This document shows positions 8,891-17,593 of a stretch of DNA of 64,000 nucleotides, one piece after another. The notes under the pieces are model-generated. The model was given only the letters and a program-made list of their open reading frames with translations, was not told the DNA's origin and made no database searches. The DNA comes from Paenibacillus chitinolyticus NBRC 15660 (GTDB lineage: Bacteria > Bacillota > Bacilli > Paenibacillales > NBRC-103111): contig NZ_BBJT01000007.1 in assembly GCF_000739915.1 (NCBI RefSeq), positions 310,001 to 374,000 of the forward strand, in the 5' to 3' direction. Position numbers and translations under genes: made by a program. Position 1 is the stretch's first letter, and each line of letters opens with the position of its first letter.

Positions 8891-9270
8891 TCGCGGTCTC
8901 CCCTCCCTGTTAATCGGGTTCGTTGATCCGATGCTTGTTCTTCACATGGCGCAAGCGCCTTCTCGATTTCATTCACCAGGTTTTTCAACAACTTCAGATT
9001 ACTTGCGGAGTCCAGGCGATAATAGTTAAGGGTCCCTTCTTTACGAACGCTTATAATCTGCGCCTCTTTCAAAATTTTCAGATGATGCGATACGGCCGGC
9101 CGGGATAGGTGGGTTTTTACCCTGATCTCCCCTACGCGCATGCCGGGGTTTTGCGTCCCTTGAATCAAGGCCATGAGAATGGCTTGTCGGGTTTCGTCTC
9201 CGATCGCGTTCAACACCTTCTGATTGTTCTTAAATTCGATGGCGATAGCGGCCGCGCGCTCCTGATCCAC
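8887..9270 (-). CDS. ArsR-type winged-helix regulator
   Basis: A 127-residue protein with a compact ArsR fold: LNAIGDETRQAILMALI, the recognition helix HLSRPAVSHHLKILKEA, and a wing with EGTLNYYRLD. There is no Cys pair in the metal-sensor position (CxC in the recognition helix is absent), so it is probably not a metal sensor. The start is GTG at 9270, with AAAGGAGG upstream. CCTCC just before the GTG can pair with that GGAGG. It is the first gene of the operon with the aldo/keto reductase. Confidence 0.85.
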   Translation of the reverse strand: MDQERAAAIAIEFKNNQKVLNAIGDETRQAILMALIQGTQNPGMRVGEIRVKTHLSRPAVSHHLKILKEAQIISVRKEGTLNYYRLDSASNLKLLKNLVNEIEKALAPCEEQASDQRTRLTGRGDRE

Positions 9271-9310
9271 GGAGGTCCCCTCCTTTCGTTTATTTGTTTA
9301 ATCGTTTAAT
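9271..9310 (-). promoter_or_regulatory. Three tandem octamers and an SD-masking hairpin before the ArsR gene
   Basis: Plus-strand bases 9287-9310 hold three adjacent 8-mers (CGTTTATT, TGTTTAAT, CGTTTAAT), a candidate repressor array. GGAGG and CCTCC around a 3-base loop (9271-9283) would hide the ribosome site directly before the GTG start. Confidence 0.5.
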
Positions 9311-9484
9311 TCTTTTTACGGATCTAATGTACCACGATCTCGAACTAGGCGGCATTTCGGGAAAGAAAATAAAGAACCTTTTTTTTCCATAAGTGATACG
9401 AAATAAATAAAAAAGCCTCAAACCGCCCTATAAAGTCATCTTCACAGCAAATTTCGGTAGGCCACTACGCTCTTTTCGTCCAAA

Positions 9485-9564
9485 AATTTAGCCGTCATTA
9501 GGATACGGCTCCCCGCGCTGTTTGCAAAGGCAATTTTAAAGACCATCCAAAAGGATGGCCTTTA
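9485..9564 (+). repeat. Dispersed repeat, type B, fused to a GGATGG terminator
   Basis: A GCCGTCATTAGGATACGG half and a CCCCGCGCTGTTTGCAAAGGCAA half are followed by a hairpin ACCATCC/GGATGG with a short T-run (9541-9564). The same order occurs at 19695 and 21980. The rest of 9311-9580 holds no gene that I can see. Confidence 0.7.
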
Positions 9565-9580
9565 GAACCGTTCATCTATT

Positions 9581-11044
9581 TTAACTGCCTTTCTTCTTCG
9601 AGAGGTAATACAATCTGAACCGGCATGCCAAATGCGCTATATTTATGAGCGATAATACGGCAAGCCATAAAATTAGAGAGGACATGGTGGTCCATAGTCC
9701 AAACCAAGGCAATACTCGCCCGCCGCCAATAAAGGTAGCTATTGGCGACAAAAACAAGAGAATAAAAACGGGAATTATTCTTCCAATTGTTGAGATGATT
9801 AATTTTGCGGCCGTGATGCTTTTATTACTTCTCATTAAACGAATAAGTCCGGATACTCCCCAGAAAATCGTCGCAATGATCAAAAGAATCATCACGATCT
9901 CCAAGTTGCTGCTGTTAAGAATAGAAGCATCCGGATCTTGCCCATGAATAATCTTTACGATCCCGTCGGTAAAAGCCGCATAGTCGACAAACATATTTAA
10001 TCCCGAATTAAACATCATCGTAATGCCCATCTGCTGATCCAAGTAGATTATCTCTTCCGACTTATACGTCCAGAAAATACCGCTATGGGAAATCGTCCGT
10101 CCCTCTTGTTCATCAGCGCCGGCAAGCCAACCCATTCCATACGAACTCATCTGTCCTGCTTCATGATACAGTTCCATAAGCTCCGGGGAAAGAAGACGGC
10201 CGCTGTATTGGGCAAGCATCCATTTAGCCATATCTTCGGCAGTGGAGACGATACCGGCAGGACCTTCAACAAACCATGACGGTTCATCTTGGCTTACAGG
10301 GCGGCCAAGTACGAGGTAATGCCCCCGAGGAATAGCCGGGTTATCATTAATTTGCTGAGTAGAACTGATATTCACGGTTTGACTCATGCCCAAAGGCTTT
10401 AATATTTGATTTGCTAGGTAATCGGAGAAATTCTGTCCGCTTATTCGCTCCACAAGTAGAGCCAAATATTCGTAATTCGGATTGTAATAGCTATAAGCTG
10501 TTCCGGGATCATGAGCAAGCCTAACCGCATCCAACGACCGGTTAATTTCTTGCAAGGACTGATATTGAGGGAATTTTGTCATGTCAGGATTCACTTTATC
10601 GTTTAAACCGCTTGTCTGATTGAGTAAGTTCCGGATCGTAATATCGCGAACACGTTTGTCCTTGGGCGACAGATCAGGAAAGTAGGATACGTAAGGCGCG
10701 TCAAGATCAATTAATCCTTTCTCCACCAATTGCAAAACAGCCAGCGCCGTAAATGATTTACTTAACGAAGCAATAGGGAAAGGGGTTGTACCGCCTATCA
10801 CGCGGCCATCGGATAGTTCACCGAATCCTTGCGCATAGAAAACCTCATCGTTATTGGCGATCGCCAAGGCCGCACCCTTAATATGATTCGCTTTCATGTT
10901 TTTTGTTACGTAGTTATTAATCTTCTGCTGGATTTCAGCCTTGTTTTGGACTTCAGCGGCTGATGCCGGTTCAGCCATAAAGGAAACTGCTGACAACAAA
11001 AAGCAGAGCAAGCTCAACCCCATTTTCTTAAATACGATGAACAT
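9581..11044 (-). CDS. Serine hydrolase, class C beta-lactamase / PBP4*-like, membrane-anchored
   Basis: A 487-residue exported protein. A signal sequence (about residues 8-30, ending SAA) leads into a beta-lactamase-fold domain with the SLSK motif (Ser93/Lys96), a Tyr-containing second motif (YSYYNP, about 185) and an HSG third motif (ISHSG, about 325). The last 110 residues hold three hydrophobic segments. The ATG at 11044 has GAGGGG 8 bases upstream; the GTG at 11053 is less likely. It lies downstream of a two-component pair on the same strand, so it may remodel peptidoglycan or hydrolyse peptides under that system. Confidence 0.85.
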   Translation of the reverse strand: MFIVFKKMGLSLLCFLLSAVSFMAEPASAAEVQNKAEIQQKINNYVTKNMKANHIKGAALAIANNDEVFYAQGFGELSDGRVIGGTTPFPIASLSKSFTALAVLQLVEKGLIDLDAPYVSYFPDLSPKDKRVRDITIRNLLNQTSGLNDKVNPDMTKFPQYQSLQEINRSLDAVRLAHDPGTAYSYYNPNYEYLALLVERISGQNFSDYLANQILKPLGMSQTVNISSTQQINDNPAIPRGHYLVLGRPVSQDEPSWFVEGPAGIVSTAEDMAKWMLAQYSGRLLSPELMELYHEAGQMSSYGMGWLAGADEQEGRTISHSGIFWTYKSEEIIYLDQQMGITMMFNSGLNMFVDYAAFTDGIVKIIHGQDPDASILNSSNLEIVMILLIIATIFWGVSGLIRLMRSNKSITAAKLIISTIGRIIPVFILLFLSPIATFIGGGRVLPWFGLWTTMSSLILWLAVLSLINIAHLACRFRLYYLSKKKGS

Positions 11045-11091
11045 GTTTAGCACCCCTCATCACTTGATAAGGAAATGCTAATCGATAATTA

Positions 11092-12201
11092 TCAACTATT
11101 TATCAACCCCGTCAAAAAACTGGCCGTTACTTGCCCGCCGCCGCTGGGACCATTATCTATTTGCAGATTCCCCTCATGCTTTTCGCACAGGATTTTGCAA
11201 GTATACAGTCCCATTCCGTGGTGTTCATTTGCATTCGAAACCTCTCCGCGATAAAAAGGCAGCATCGCCTTGTGAAGATCCGCTTCCGAAAAACCGGTGC
11301 CGTCGTCCAAAACCGTAATGGAGAGATAACCCATTTTGACGCAATAATGAATACGGACAAGTCCGGAAGCAAAGCGTGCTGCGTTCGCCGTAATATTCTC
11401 AAAGACTTGCAGCACCAGATGGGTATCAACAGATATGCTTTGAGAATCTGAAGCAATAGACGTGTTGAAGGTCCTGCCATATTGCCCAATTATTTGGCGT
11501 GCGCTCTCATTAAGCAGAGCGATGAGCTGATCCATTTCAATCGAGTGACTGTGTATCGGCATGTCCTCCATCTTCTGAATGGAACTCATCGCTTCCGTGT
11601 ACTTTTCAAGTCGTACAATATGTACACTCATGGTCTGAATCATGTCCAGGAGCTTTTCCTCGGATATTTTGTTTTGGGGTAGATAGGTGCTTAGAAACTC
11701 GAAATTTCCTTTCAGGACAGACAGAGGCGTTCTTAAGTCATGTGCAAAAATAGCGTTCAGTTGCTTGCGTTCCTCAATCGACCGCCATAATGTTGTATAG
11801 TTCTTCTCGAGTTGTCCGCGCATGATTTCAAATGCACGGCATAGTTCGCCCATCTCATCCTTACCGTCATACGAAATTCGAAATCCCAGATCGTCCGAAG
11901 AAATTTTTTCAGATGCTTTCATCAAGATATCTAGCGGTTTTCTTAGTTTCCAACGGTAAAAAAGGCTGGCCATTAGAACAATACCGACTGCAACGGTTAA
12001 CAGGACCAACGCTATTAACGAGGGTAGTATCCAGTCGTTTGCTTCTGAATGCGCAGCATAACGCTGTCGTAAGCTTTCAGCCCATTGAAACTCCACTACA
12101 ATAACGGCTAAAACCGCGATCAGCATAAGACAGCCTAAAAAGATGAAGGACTGAAGCAAACTCATCCGCTTCAACTGCAGCCAATTCATGATTTTCGCCA
12201 T
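11092..12201 (-). CDS. Sensor histidine kinase
   Basis: A 369-residue kinase with two hydrophobic segments (about residues 15-37 and 44-67) enclosing only a short extracytoplasmic loop, then HAMP, the H-box AIFAHDLRTPLSVL (His near 155), an N-box and the G-box HHGMGLYTCKILCEKHEG. The short loop is typical of intramembrane-sensing kinases, which often respond to cell-wall antibiotics together with a transporter or hydrolase. It overlaps the response regulator by 16 bases. The serine hydrolase gene follows 39 bases downstream. Confidence 0.9.
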   Translation of the reverse strand: MAKIMNWLQLKRMSLLQSFIFLGCLMLIAVLAVIVVEFQWAESLRQRYAAHSEANDWILPSLIALVLLTVAVGIVLMASLFYRWKLRKPLDILMKASEKISSDDLGFRISYDGKDEMGELCRAFEIMRGQLEKNYTTLWRSIEERKQLNAIFAHDLRTPLSVLKGNFEFLSTYLPQNKISEEKLLDMIQTMSVHIVRLEKYTEAMSSIQKMEDMPIHSHSIEMDQLIALLNESARQIIGQYGRTFNTSIASDSQSISVDTHLVLQVFENITANAARFASGLVRIHYCVKMGYLSITVLDDGTGFSEADLHKAMLPFYRGEVSNANEHHGMGLYTCKILCEKHEGNLQIDNGPSGGGQVTASFLTGLINS

Positions 12202-12881
12202 CTGTAACCTACTCCCCAGACCGTCTCGATCCTATCATCGCAGCCATGCTCTTTCAATTTGTAACGAATTTTTCTAACGTGTTCTACGATTACGGCGCTG
12301 TCTCCCTCATCATCAATTCCCCATACTTTCTCGAAAATACGTTCTTTGTCGAACACCATGCCTGGATGTGTAGACAACAACTCTATAATATCAAACTCTT
12401 TTTTGGCCAAGGGAATTCGTTCGTCGCGGAAGTAAAGTGCACGGGCTGAATAATCAATCACCAAATCTTCGCTAAATTTGACGGACGTTTTATGCTGACT
12501 TCGTATTTCCCGGCGCAGGTGCGCCTCTATCCTTGCGCCTAATTCATGAATACTGAACGGTTTTTGAATATAATCGTCTCCGCCCGCACGAAAACCCGAT
12601 ATTTTATCCGTATCCTCCACACGGGCGGTTAAAAATAAAATAGGGCAGGATATAAAGTTCCTGATTTTTCTGCATAGTTCAAGACCATCCATCTCCGGCA
12701 TGTTTATGTCAAGCAAAATTAGATCCGGATGCTCTTCAATTTGCCGAATCGCCTCATGACTGTTTTGGGCGGCCATCACAACATACCCGTTTATTTCAAG
12801 GTAATCCGTGAGCAGCTTGCGGAGATCGGGTTCGTCGTCTACAATCAGAATCTTAGTTGTATGCCTGCGGTGCTTTTCCAT
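12186..12881 (-). CDS. OmpR-family response regulator
   Basis: A 231-residue regulator: receiver with IVDDEPD, phospho-acceptor Asp in LILLDINMPEMDG (about residue 57), Lys in IQKPFS, and a C-terminal winged helix ending VWGVGYRWRKS. GGGGGG precedes the ATG by about 8 bases. It heads the operon that continues into the kinase (11092) and probably the serine hydrolase (9581). Confidence 0.92.
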   Translation of the reverse strand: MEKHRRHTTKILIVDDEPDLRKLLTDYLEINGYVVMAAQNSHEAIRQIEEHPDLILLDINMPEMDGLELCRKIRNFISCPILFLTARVEDTDKISGFRAGGDDYIQKPFSIHELGARIEAHLRREIRSQHKTSVKFSEDLVIDYSARALYFRDERIPLAKKEFDIIELLSTHPGMVFDKERIFEKVWGIDDEGDSAVIVEHVRKIRYKLKEHGCDDRIETVWGVGYRWRKS

Positions 12882-12944
12882 TGAATCATTTCCCCCCAGT
12901 ACCCATCCTCCCCGAAATGGGGTAAGGATAAAATTCCGTTCTAG

Positions 12945-12984
12945 TTGTGATACGGTTCAGCTTAACGAGTCTATCGGCGAAAAC
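12945..12984 (+). repeat. Dispersed repeat, type A (right part)
   Basis: TGTGATACGGTTCAGCTTAACG followed by AGTCTATCGGCGAAAAC (split here) matches the type A consensus but lacks the left CGCCG end. It lies between the divergent 12186 operon and the 13083 gene. Confidence 0.7.
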
Positions 12985-13082
12985 ATTTATTCAAGAAAAA
13001 CCGGAGGCGCTGCCCCCGGTCCTCTTCAGGCTGTACATATATCCGAGCGTAATATTGCCTCCCGCGAAATGAAGATCGTCCG

Positions 13083-13667
13083 TTACCCGCGATGGTTGTC
13101 CGGAGCGAGCTGCTTCTCCAAGAGCAGCTCCGCAGCATTCCGAAAATACTCCGGATCAAACTCGGACCTATCCAAGTAGCTCTTCATGACGAATCCGTCA
13201 TACAACATTCTCAGCTGCGCAGTCAGCTCCTCAGGCTCTCGTGCCCCGCCTTCCCTTGCAAGCTCTAGAACCCGAGACCAGAAACTCCTCTGAATGCCCA
13301 GCAATTTGATGTGGGCGGGGTGATCCGGATCCGGGAATTCGACCGCCGCGTTCAAGAACGGACACCCCCGGTAATCCGGCATTCCCATCTGTTCGGTCAC
13401 ATCGCGAATGAGGGTGTCGAGCTGTTCCTTAGGGGAGTTCGGATGCAGCTGCCTCAGTCTTTCCAGTTTTTCTACTTTTAGTTCATCCCTAGATTCGAGA
13501 TAAGCAACCGCCAGATCATCTTTCGTCGCGAAACTTCGATAAAAGCTTGCCTTGGCAACGCCGGACTCCTTGATAATCCGATCGATGCCGACCGCCCGTA
13601 TTCCCTCCATGTAAAACAATTCGGAGGCGACCCGAAGTATACGATCTCTAGCCGATTCTTTTTGCAT
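13083..13667 (-). CDS. TetR/AcrR family repressor
   Basis: A 194-residue regulator with an N-terminal HTH (DRILRVASELFYMEGIRAVG ... SGVAKASFYRSFATKDDL). The C-terminal ligand domain contains a single Cys in YRGCPFLNAAVEF, a pattern common in the TetR subgroup that controls small MFS exporters. It is divergent from the MFS gene at 13839; two near-identical palindromes in the gap (13725 and 13759) are its likely operators. Confidence 0.9.
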   Translation of the reverse strand: MQKESARDRILRVASELFYMEGIRAVGIDRIIKESGVAKASFYRSFATKDDLAVAYLESRDELKVEKLERLRQLHPNSPKEQLDTLIRDVTEQMGMPDYRGCPFLNAAVEFPDPDHPAHIKLLGIQRSFWSRVLELAREGGAREPEELTAQLRMLYDGFVMKSYLDRSEFDPEYFRNAAELLLEKQLAPDNHRG

Positions 13668-13716
13668 ATTCGACCCCCGTCTCTATAGTTTTGGAAAAGG
13701 TTTGGAAAAAAGTGTG

Positions 13717-13772
13717 TTGACATGAGACAGATCTGTCTGTATTATTTTCATCGTAAAGAGACAGACCTGTCT
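13717..13772 (+). promoter_or_regulatory. Promoter of the MFS gene with two TetR operators
   Basis: TTGACA (13717-13722), a 17-base spacer and TATTAT (13740-13745) form the promoter. AGACAGATCTGTCT (13725-13738), a perfect palindrome, fills the spacer. AGACAGACCTGTCT (13759-13772) lies just past the -10 box. Binding of the divergent TetR protein here would block both initiation and clearance. Confidence 0.8.
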
Positions 13773-13838
13773 ACTCCATTATATGAAATCCTCTCGCCTC
13801 CTGTCAATCGAGCGAGTAGTGAGAAAGGGGAACATTCT

Positions 13839-15308
13839 ATGCCCAATACACTTTCGGACGCTTCCGCCCAGGTCGTGCGGACTCGCGATCCCGTCTCCAA
13901 AGGAGACGGACGCAGATCGCGTCTGATGCTGCCGGCTCTGCTTTTGCCAGTATTTATGGCCGTGTCGAACGCGTTCATCGTGAACGTAGCCACGCCTTCG
14001 ATCCAGAAAGGGCTCGGGGCCAGCTTCGCCGATGTACAATTCATGCTTACCGGGTATACGCTTACGTTCGCCGTTCTGCTGATTATCGGCGCCCGGCTGG
14101 GCGATCGGTTTGGACGCCGGAGAATGCTGTTCATCGGGGTGGCCTTATTCACGATCGCTTCTCTGTTATGCGGCGTATCTGCCCACGTCACTCTGCTCAT
14201 TGCGTCGCGCGTTGTGCAAGGCGTCGGCGCCGCTCTGTTTATGCCACAGATCTTATCCCTCATTCAAGCCAATTATCCTCCGGAACGTCGGGGTGCGATC
14301 TTCGGCATGTATGGAGCGACCCAGGGAATCGCGGCGACGGCCGGGCAGATAATCGGCGGGCTGCTTCTCCGTATGAATTTGTGGGATCTGGATTGGAGAG
14401 CGGTATTCCTGATCAGCGTCCTGCTCGGGGCTCTCATCTTAGCCCTGATTCCGTTTATTCCGGAATCCGGCTCGCCGGATCGTGCCCGACTGGATTGGAT
14501 TGGAGCCGCACTCGCCGCGGCCGGCTTGCTGATGCTCGTCTATCCGCTCGTGCAGGGACAGCGTCAAGGATGGCCCGCCGGCCTCGTCGTCAGTTTGCTC
14601 TTGTCGGCTCCTGTGTTGGTTTTGTTCGCCTGGTACGAACGGCGACTGCTGCGCCGCGACCGGCTCCCATTTATGAATGTCGATCTCTTCAGACATAAGG
14701 TTTTCACGTCCGGCATTCTCGTCGTGCTGCTGTTGATGTCGACACAGGGCGCCTTCTTCCTTGTCTCCGCCTACATGCTTCAGCTTGGACTTCATTTCTC
14801 GGCTCTGCAAGCAGGCCTTGTAATCGGATCGATGGGAATAGGCTACTTCCTCGCATCGCTGTTCTCTTCCCGAGTCACTGCGAAGCTTGGAGCCCATGTG
14901 CTGACCGTCGGTTCCATCTTGACGACAGCCGGTTACCTGCTGCTTAGCTGGGCGGTCCGAACGACCGGAATTTCATTCGATATCGGCGTGTGGATCCCGG
15001 CTCTAGCTGTGCTCGGCATCGGTCAAGGCTTAGTCGCCGCGCCACTGACGAATATCGTTTTGGCGAAAATCCGCACAACGGACATCGGCTCCGCATCCGG
15101 TGTCATGACAACCAGCATACAGATCGCCTCTACGATCGGAATCGCCCTGATCGGCATCGTTTGGCTCAGCGCTCTTGAAGCCCATACCGGCTCGGTATCC
15201 GCCTATCCCGACGCGTTTAACATTTGCCTAAATGTGCTGGCCGCCGTCACTGTGCTCATCCTGCCGCTGGCATTGATGCTGGCGGGGCGAAACGGAGCCC
15301 AGAAATGA
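13839..15308 (+). CDS. MFS transporter, DHA2 family multidrug exporter
   Basis: A 489-residue 14-helix transporter with motif A GARLGDRFGRRRM and motif C-like glycine-rich helices (GATQGIAATAGQIIGG). ATG 13839 is chosen because GAGAAAGGGG precedes it; the frame is open upstream to 13722, but that stretch lies inside the promoter. Expression should be induced when a ligand releases the TetR repressor at 13083. It probably exports drugs or dyes; the substrate is unknown. Confidence 0.9.
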   Translation: MPNTLSDASAQVVRTRDPVSKGDGRRSRLMLPALLLPVFMAVSNAFIVNVATPSIQKGLGASFADVQFMLTGYTLTFAVLLIIGARLGDRFGRRRMLFIGVALFTIASLLCGVSAHVTLLIASRVVQGVGAALFMPQILSLIQANYPPERRGAIFGMYGATQGIAATAGQIIGGLLLRMNLWDLDWRAVFLISVLLGALILALIPFIPESGSPDRARLDWIGAALAAAGLLMLVYPLVQGQRQGWPAGLVVSLLLSAPVLVLFAWYERRLLRRDRLPFMNVDLFRHKVFTSGILVVLLLMSTQGAFFLVSAYMLQLGLHFSALQAGLVIGSMGIGYFLASLFSSRVTAKLGAHVLTVGSILTTAGYLLLSWAVRTTGISFDIGVWIPALAVLGIGQGLVAAPLTNIVLAKIRTTDIGSASGVMTTSIQIASTIGIALIGIVWLSALEAHTGSVSAYPDAFNICLNVLAAVTVLILPLALMLAGRNGAQK

Positions 15309-15377
15309 AGCCCTCCGCGCAACGAGGCACTGAAGAACTTGCTTCATCTTGCCATCCGTCGCTAATGGAGATTACAA

Positions 15378-15416
15378 AAAAGACATCCGCTTTGAATTTC
15401 AGAGCGGATGTCTTTT
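15378..15416 (+). terminator. Terminator after the MFS gene
   Basis: A perfect 14-bp stem AAAAGACATCCGCT/AGCGGATGTCTTTT (15378-15391 with 15403-15416). The remaining 15417-15660 is AT-rich with promoter-like sequence but no gene. Confidence 0.85.
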
Positions 15417-15660
15417 GGTTTTTGGGCATTTATCGTCCTGTGTATAGTAGAGTGCCACATCTCAATTTCGAACCATCAATATGGCCGATTCCACATGTCT
15501 TGGGTGCAGACTTTTAGGATTTTCATGGTTAAATGCTTAAAAGCGAAATTGCGAATCACTCTTGTATTATACATATTTGGTAAAATACTGTATATTGTTT
15601 TAGATAGGATTAGAATGGTTCGATCTATGTAAACCATTCTCAATACTCTGGGGGATTATC

Positions 15661-16035
15661 ATGAGGATTATAAAAAGAACTATTCTACTAGTAATTAGCT
15701 TATTATTTTTATTCATAGGGTCTATTATTGTCTTTATGAATTTGAGAGCTGAAAAATTAGAAAATGAAGTACGAAGTTATCTAACATCCAAAGGATACGA
15801 AGAACATCAAATCCAAAAAATTGATGGTAAGATATCAATTCAGCCTGTATATCAAGTTGTAGTTATATTTACTGATGAACCGAATGTAACTTACTGCTAT
15901 GGGTCAAAAAAGTATTACTCCATTCTTCCTTCAAAAGGAGAAGATAAAGTATTTCAATTAAGTGTTACTCGTTTCATTGATCAAAACTACGAGTATAAGC
16001 ACATCGAACCTAATGTTAAGGAACAACTTAAATGA
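15661..16035 (+). CDS. DUF3139-like small membrane-anchored protein
   Basis: A 124-residue protein with one N-terminal membrane helix (about residues 8-27) and an exposed domain. The segment YLTSKGYEEHQIQKIDGK followed by VVVIFTDEPNVTYCYG is characteristic of DUF3139 proteins of Firmicutes, which are of unknown function and often occur as paralogue arrays. Base composition is clearly more AT-rich than the flanking exporter, as for most genes from here to 19400. The DUF assignment is from memory. Confidence 0.65.
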   Translation: MRIIKRTILLVISLLFLFIGSIIVFMNLRAEKLENEVRSYLTSKGYEEHQIQKIDGKISIQPVYQVVVIFTDEPNVTYCYGSKKYYSILPSKGEDKVFQLSVTRFIDQNYEYKHIEPNVKEQLK

Positions 16036-16100
16036 GAACTAGTGGGGATGGTTTTAACTTAGAGTTGGTCGTTGAGAATATTAAGCATTTAGTTTCACTT

Positions 16101-16198
16101 TGGTTCGTTGTCCTCCCGGATCGTGGGGACGCGTGATAGTGGCCAGGCGTGCGCAGCGATCCGCAGGAGCGCCGGACGCCAACGAGGAGGGAACAATA
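16101..16198 (+). promoter_or_regulatory. GC-rich structured 5' leader with anti-Shine-Dalgarno
   Basis: A long nested hairpin can form: CGTTG (16106-16110) with CAACG (16180-16184), TCC (16111-16113) with GGA (16074-offset: 16174-16176), and CGGATCG (16117-16123) with CGATCCG (16157-16163). CCTCC at 16112-16116 is also complementary to GGAGG of the ribosome site (16186-16190), giving an alternative fold that would hide it. It matches no riboswitch class I recognise. The leader is strikingly GC-rich within an AT-rich neighbourhood. Confidence 0.5.
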
Positions 16199-16690
16199 AT
16201 GAAAAAAAAATTAACTGTCATTGCGATCACTGTAGGTATTATCGGATGCAGTCTTTTAACCGCCGGAGTAGCTTTCGGGGACGTAGACCCCATCAAAAAT
16301 CTGAATAACTTAAAGTCAGCGTTTGAATCAAATAAAAAGAAATTAAACGAGATGCCGAATCAAACACCAGAAGAAATTGAGGCTACCGTTAGAGCTGGTA
16401 AAGAACCCAAGGATTTAGGTAAGGAAGTAGCAAAAAAAGAGCAAATTGCTGATCCCGATGGTGAAGCTAAATTTGCAAATCAACTTAAAAGTTATATCGC
16501 TGGTATGAAGGATTCGGTAAGTGAACTAAAACACATGGCGGAAGAGACAAAAGATAGTAAGTATCTGAAGAAAGCTGAAGAGCTTGAGAAAAAAATTGCT
16601 AGGTATGAACAAGAACAACAAGCTTATCTAAAAAAAGAAGGAAAAACAGTGAAAGAATTACGTAAAGAATTAGATATTCCAGCGTATTAA
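16199..16690 (+). CDS. Secreted, charged coiled-coil protein of unknown function
   Basis: A 163-residue protein. A signal peptide (KKK then a hydrophobic run, predicted cleavage after about residue 27, VAFGD) precedes a mature part that is almost wholly Lys/Glu-rich helix (residues 35-155). A stretch of heptad-like repeats (ELKHMAEETKDSKYLKKAEE) suggests a coiled coil. GAGGAGGG (16184-16191) precedes the ATG. The start at 16100 is rejected because it would translate the leader hairpin. I do not recognise the family. It probably acts at the cell surface. Confidence 0.7.
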   Translation: MKKKLTVIAITVGIIGCSLLTAGVAFGDVDPIKNLNNLKSAFESNKKKLNEMPNQTPEEIEATVRAGKEPKDLGKEVAKKEQIADPDGEAKFANQLKSYIAGMKDSVSELKHMAEETKDSKYLKKAEELEKKIARYEQEQQAYLKKEGKTVKELRKELDIPAY

Positions 16691-16712
16691 TCCAGGAAAT
16701 TTAAAACAACAA

Positions 16713-16760
16713 AAACAACTATGAAGAATCATTTTTTTGATCTCTTCATAGTTGTTTTGT
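16713..16760 (+). terminator. Terminator after the secreted-protein gene
   Basis: A perfect 15-bp stem (16713-16727 with 16743-16757) with an AT-rich loop, followed by T-rich sequence. Confidence 0.85.
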
Positions 16761-16892
16761 TATCGCACAAAAAAATAAATATCACGCAGTCGAGCTCATT
16801 ACTAGACTGAAATAGCGGGAGGTGTTTTTGCGTAAAGCAGACCGCCTCTCCCGTTAGTACACGCTATGGGCAATTAGATATACCTTTATTTA

Positions 16893-17396
16893 TCACTGGA
16901 ACTCTATTGAATTCGACATAATTAATCCCAAAAATTCTTCAAGAGTATTGGCCACTTTATCAACTTCTTCGAATTCGGGCTCATAGCCGCGTACAATAGC
17001 ACCTTTATCATGGGTTAAATCAATCGCATAGAAGGAATATCCACCGTCAACTGACATAACTATCGGCAAGTAATGATCCCACCACGCAGTTATTTCCGAT
17101 TTCCAACTATCGTCATTCACCGCTGCCTCTAAACTGAGTAATTCATATTCATTCCATTTAAACGCGATATCCGAACTATTATTGAACTCATCCTCACAAA
17201 TAAACCAAGTCTTCTCATTTGGTGTCATACATTTTTCAACCACACTTAAAAAATTCAAATATTCATTTGGGATTTCTTTATATCTAGATACAATGCTGCT
17301 ATCTAAATTTAATTGAAACCCGGATTTTTCGATTATATCCCAACCGTTTTCTTTAGCCCAAATAATAAATTCGCCCATTTTTTTGTCCATATTCAT
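16893..17396 (-). CDS. SMI1/KNR4 family protein
   Basis: A protein of about 167 residues. The core IPNEYLNFLSVVEKCMTPNE (about 43-62) followed by WFICEDEFN and an acidic C-terminal half (YEPEFEEVDKVANTLEEFLG) matches the SMI1/KNR4 (SUKH) fold. In bacteria this fold is common in immunity proteins of contact-dependent toxins, but it also occurs without a toxin. No toxin gene is adjacent. Two ATG codons (17399 and 17396) are possible. A second, larger SMI1-type protein lies at 45429. Confidence 0.7.
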   Translation of the reverse strand: MNMDKKMGEFIIWAKENGWDIIEKSGFQLNLDSSIVSRYKEIPNEYLNFLSVVEKCMTPNEKTWFICEDEFNNSSDIAFKWNEYELLSLEAAVNDDSWKSEITAWWDHYLPIVMSVDGGYSFYAIDLTHDKGAIVRGYEPEFEEVDKVANTLEEFLGLIMSNSIEFQ

Positions 17397-17452
17397 CACC
17401 CCCTAAAATATTCCACGCGCCCACCCCATTTTCCTAGGTTCCCACAACATTA

Positions 17453-17500
17453 TTTTCGCCGTCACTTTGGTTACGGTCAGCTTAACGCTCTTTCGTCCAG
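17453..17500 (+). repeat. Dispersed repeat, type A
   Basis: TTTTCGCCGTCACTTTGG followed by TTACGGTCAGCTTAACGC and TCTTTCG matches the type A consensus, with a decayed right end. Confidence 0.7.
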
Positions 17501-17593
17501 CCGTTCGTGTTCATTAGATTCCTTCGCTTAACAAGTATAAGAGATGGAAATGAAGTCCAATCTAAACTATCTGTTATGCAAGGAGATCAGCAC

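Noticed and set aside
16100-16198. Longer start for the secreted protein at 16100
   Set aside because: It would translate the GC-rich hairpin leader and lose the signal peptide position; SD and ATG 16199 fit better.
16801-16855. CGGGAG/CTCCCG hairpin after the secreted-protein terminator
   Set aside because: Stem short and no T-run; not a convincing terminator or RNA.
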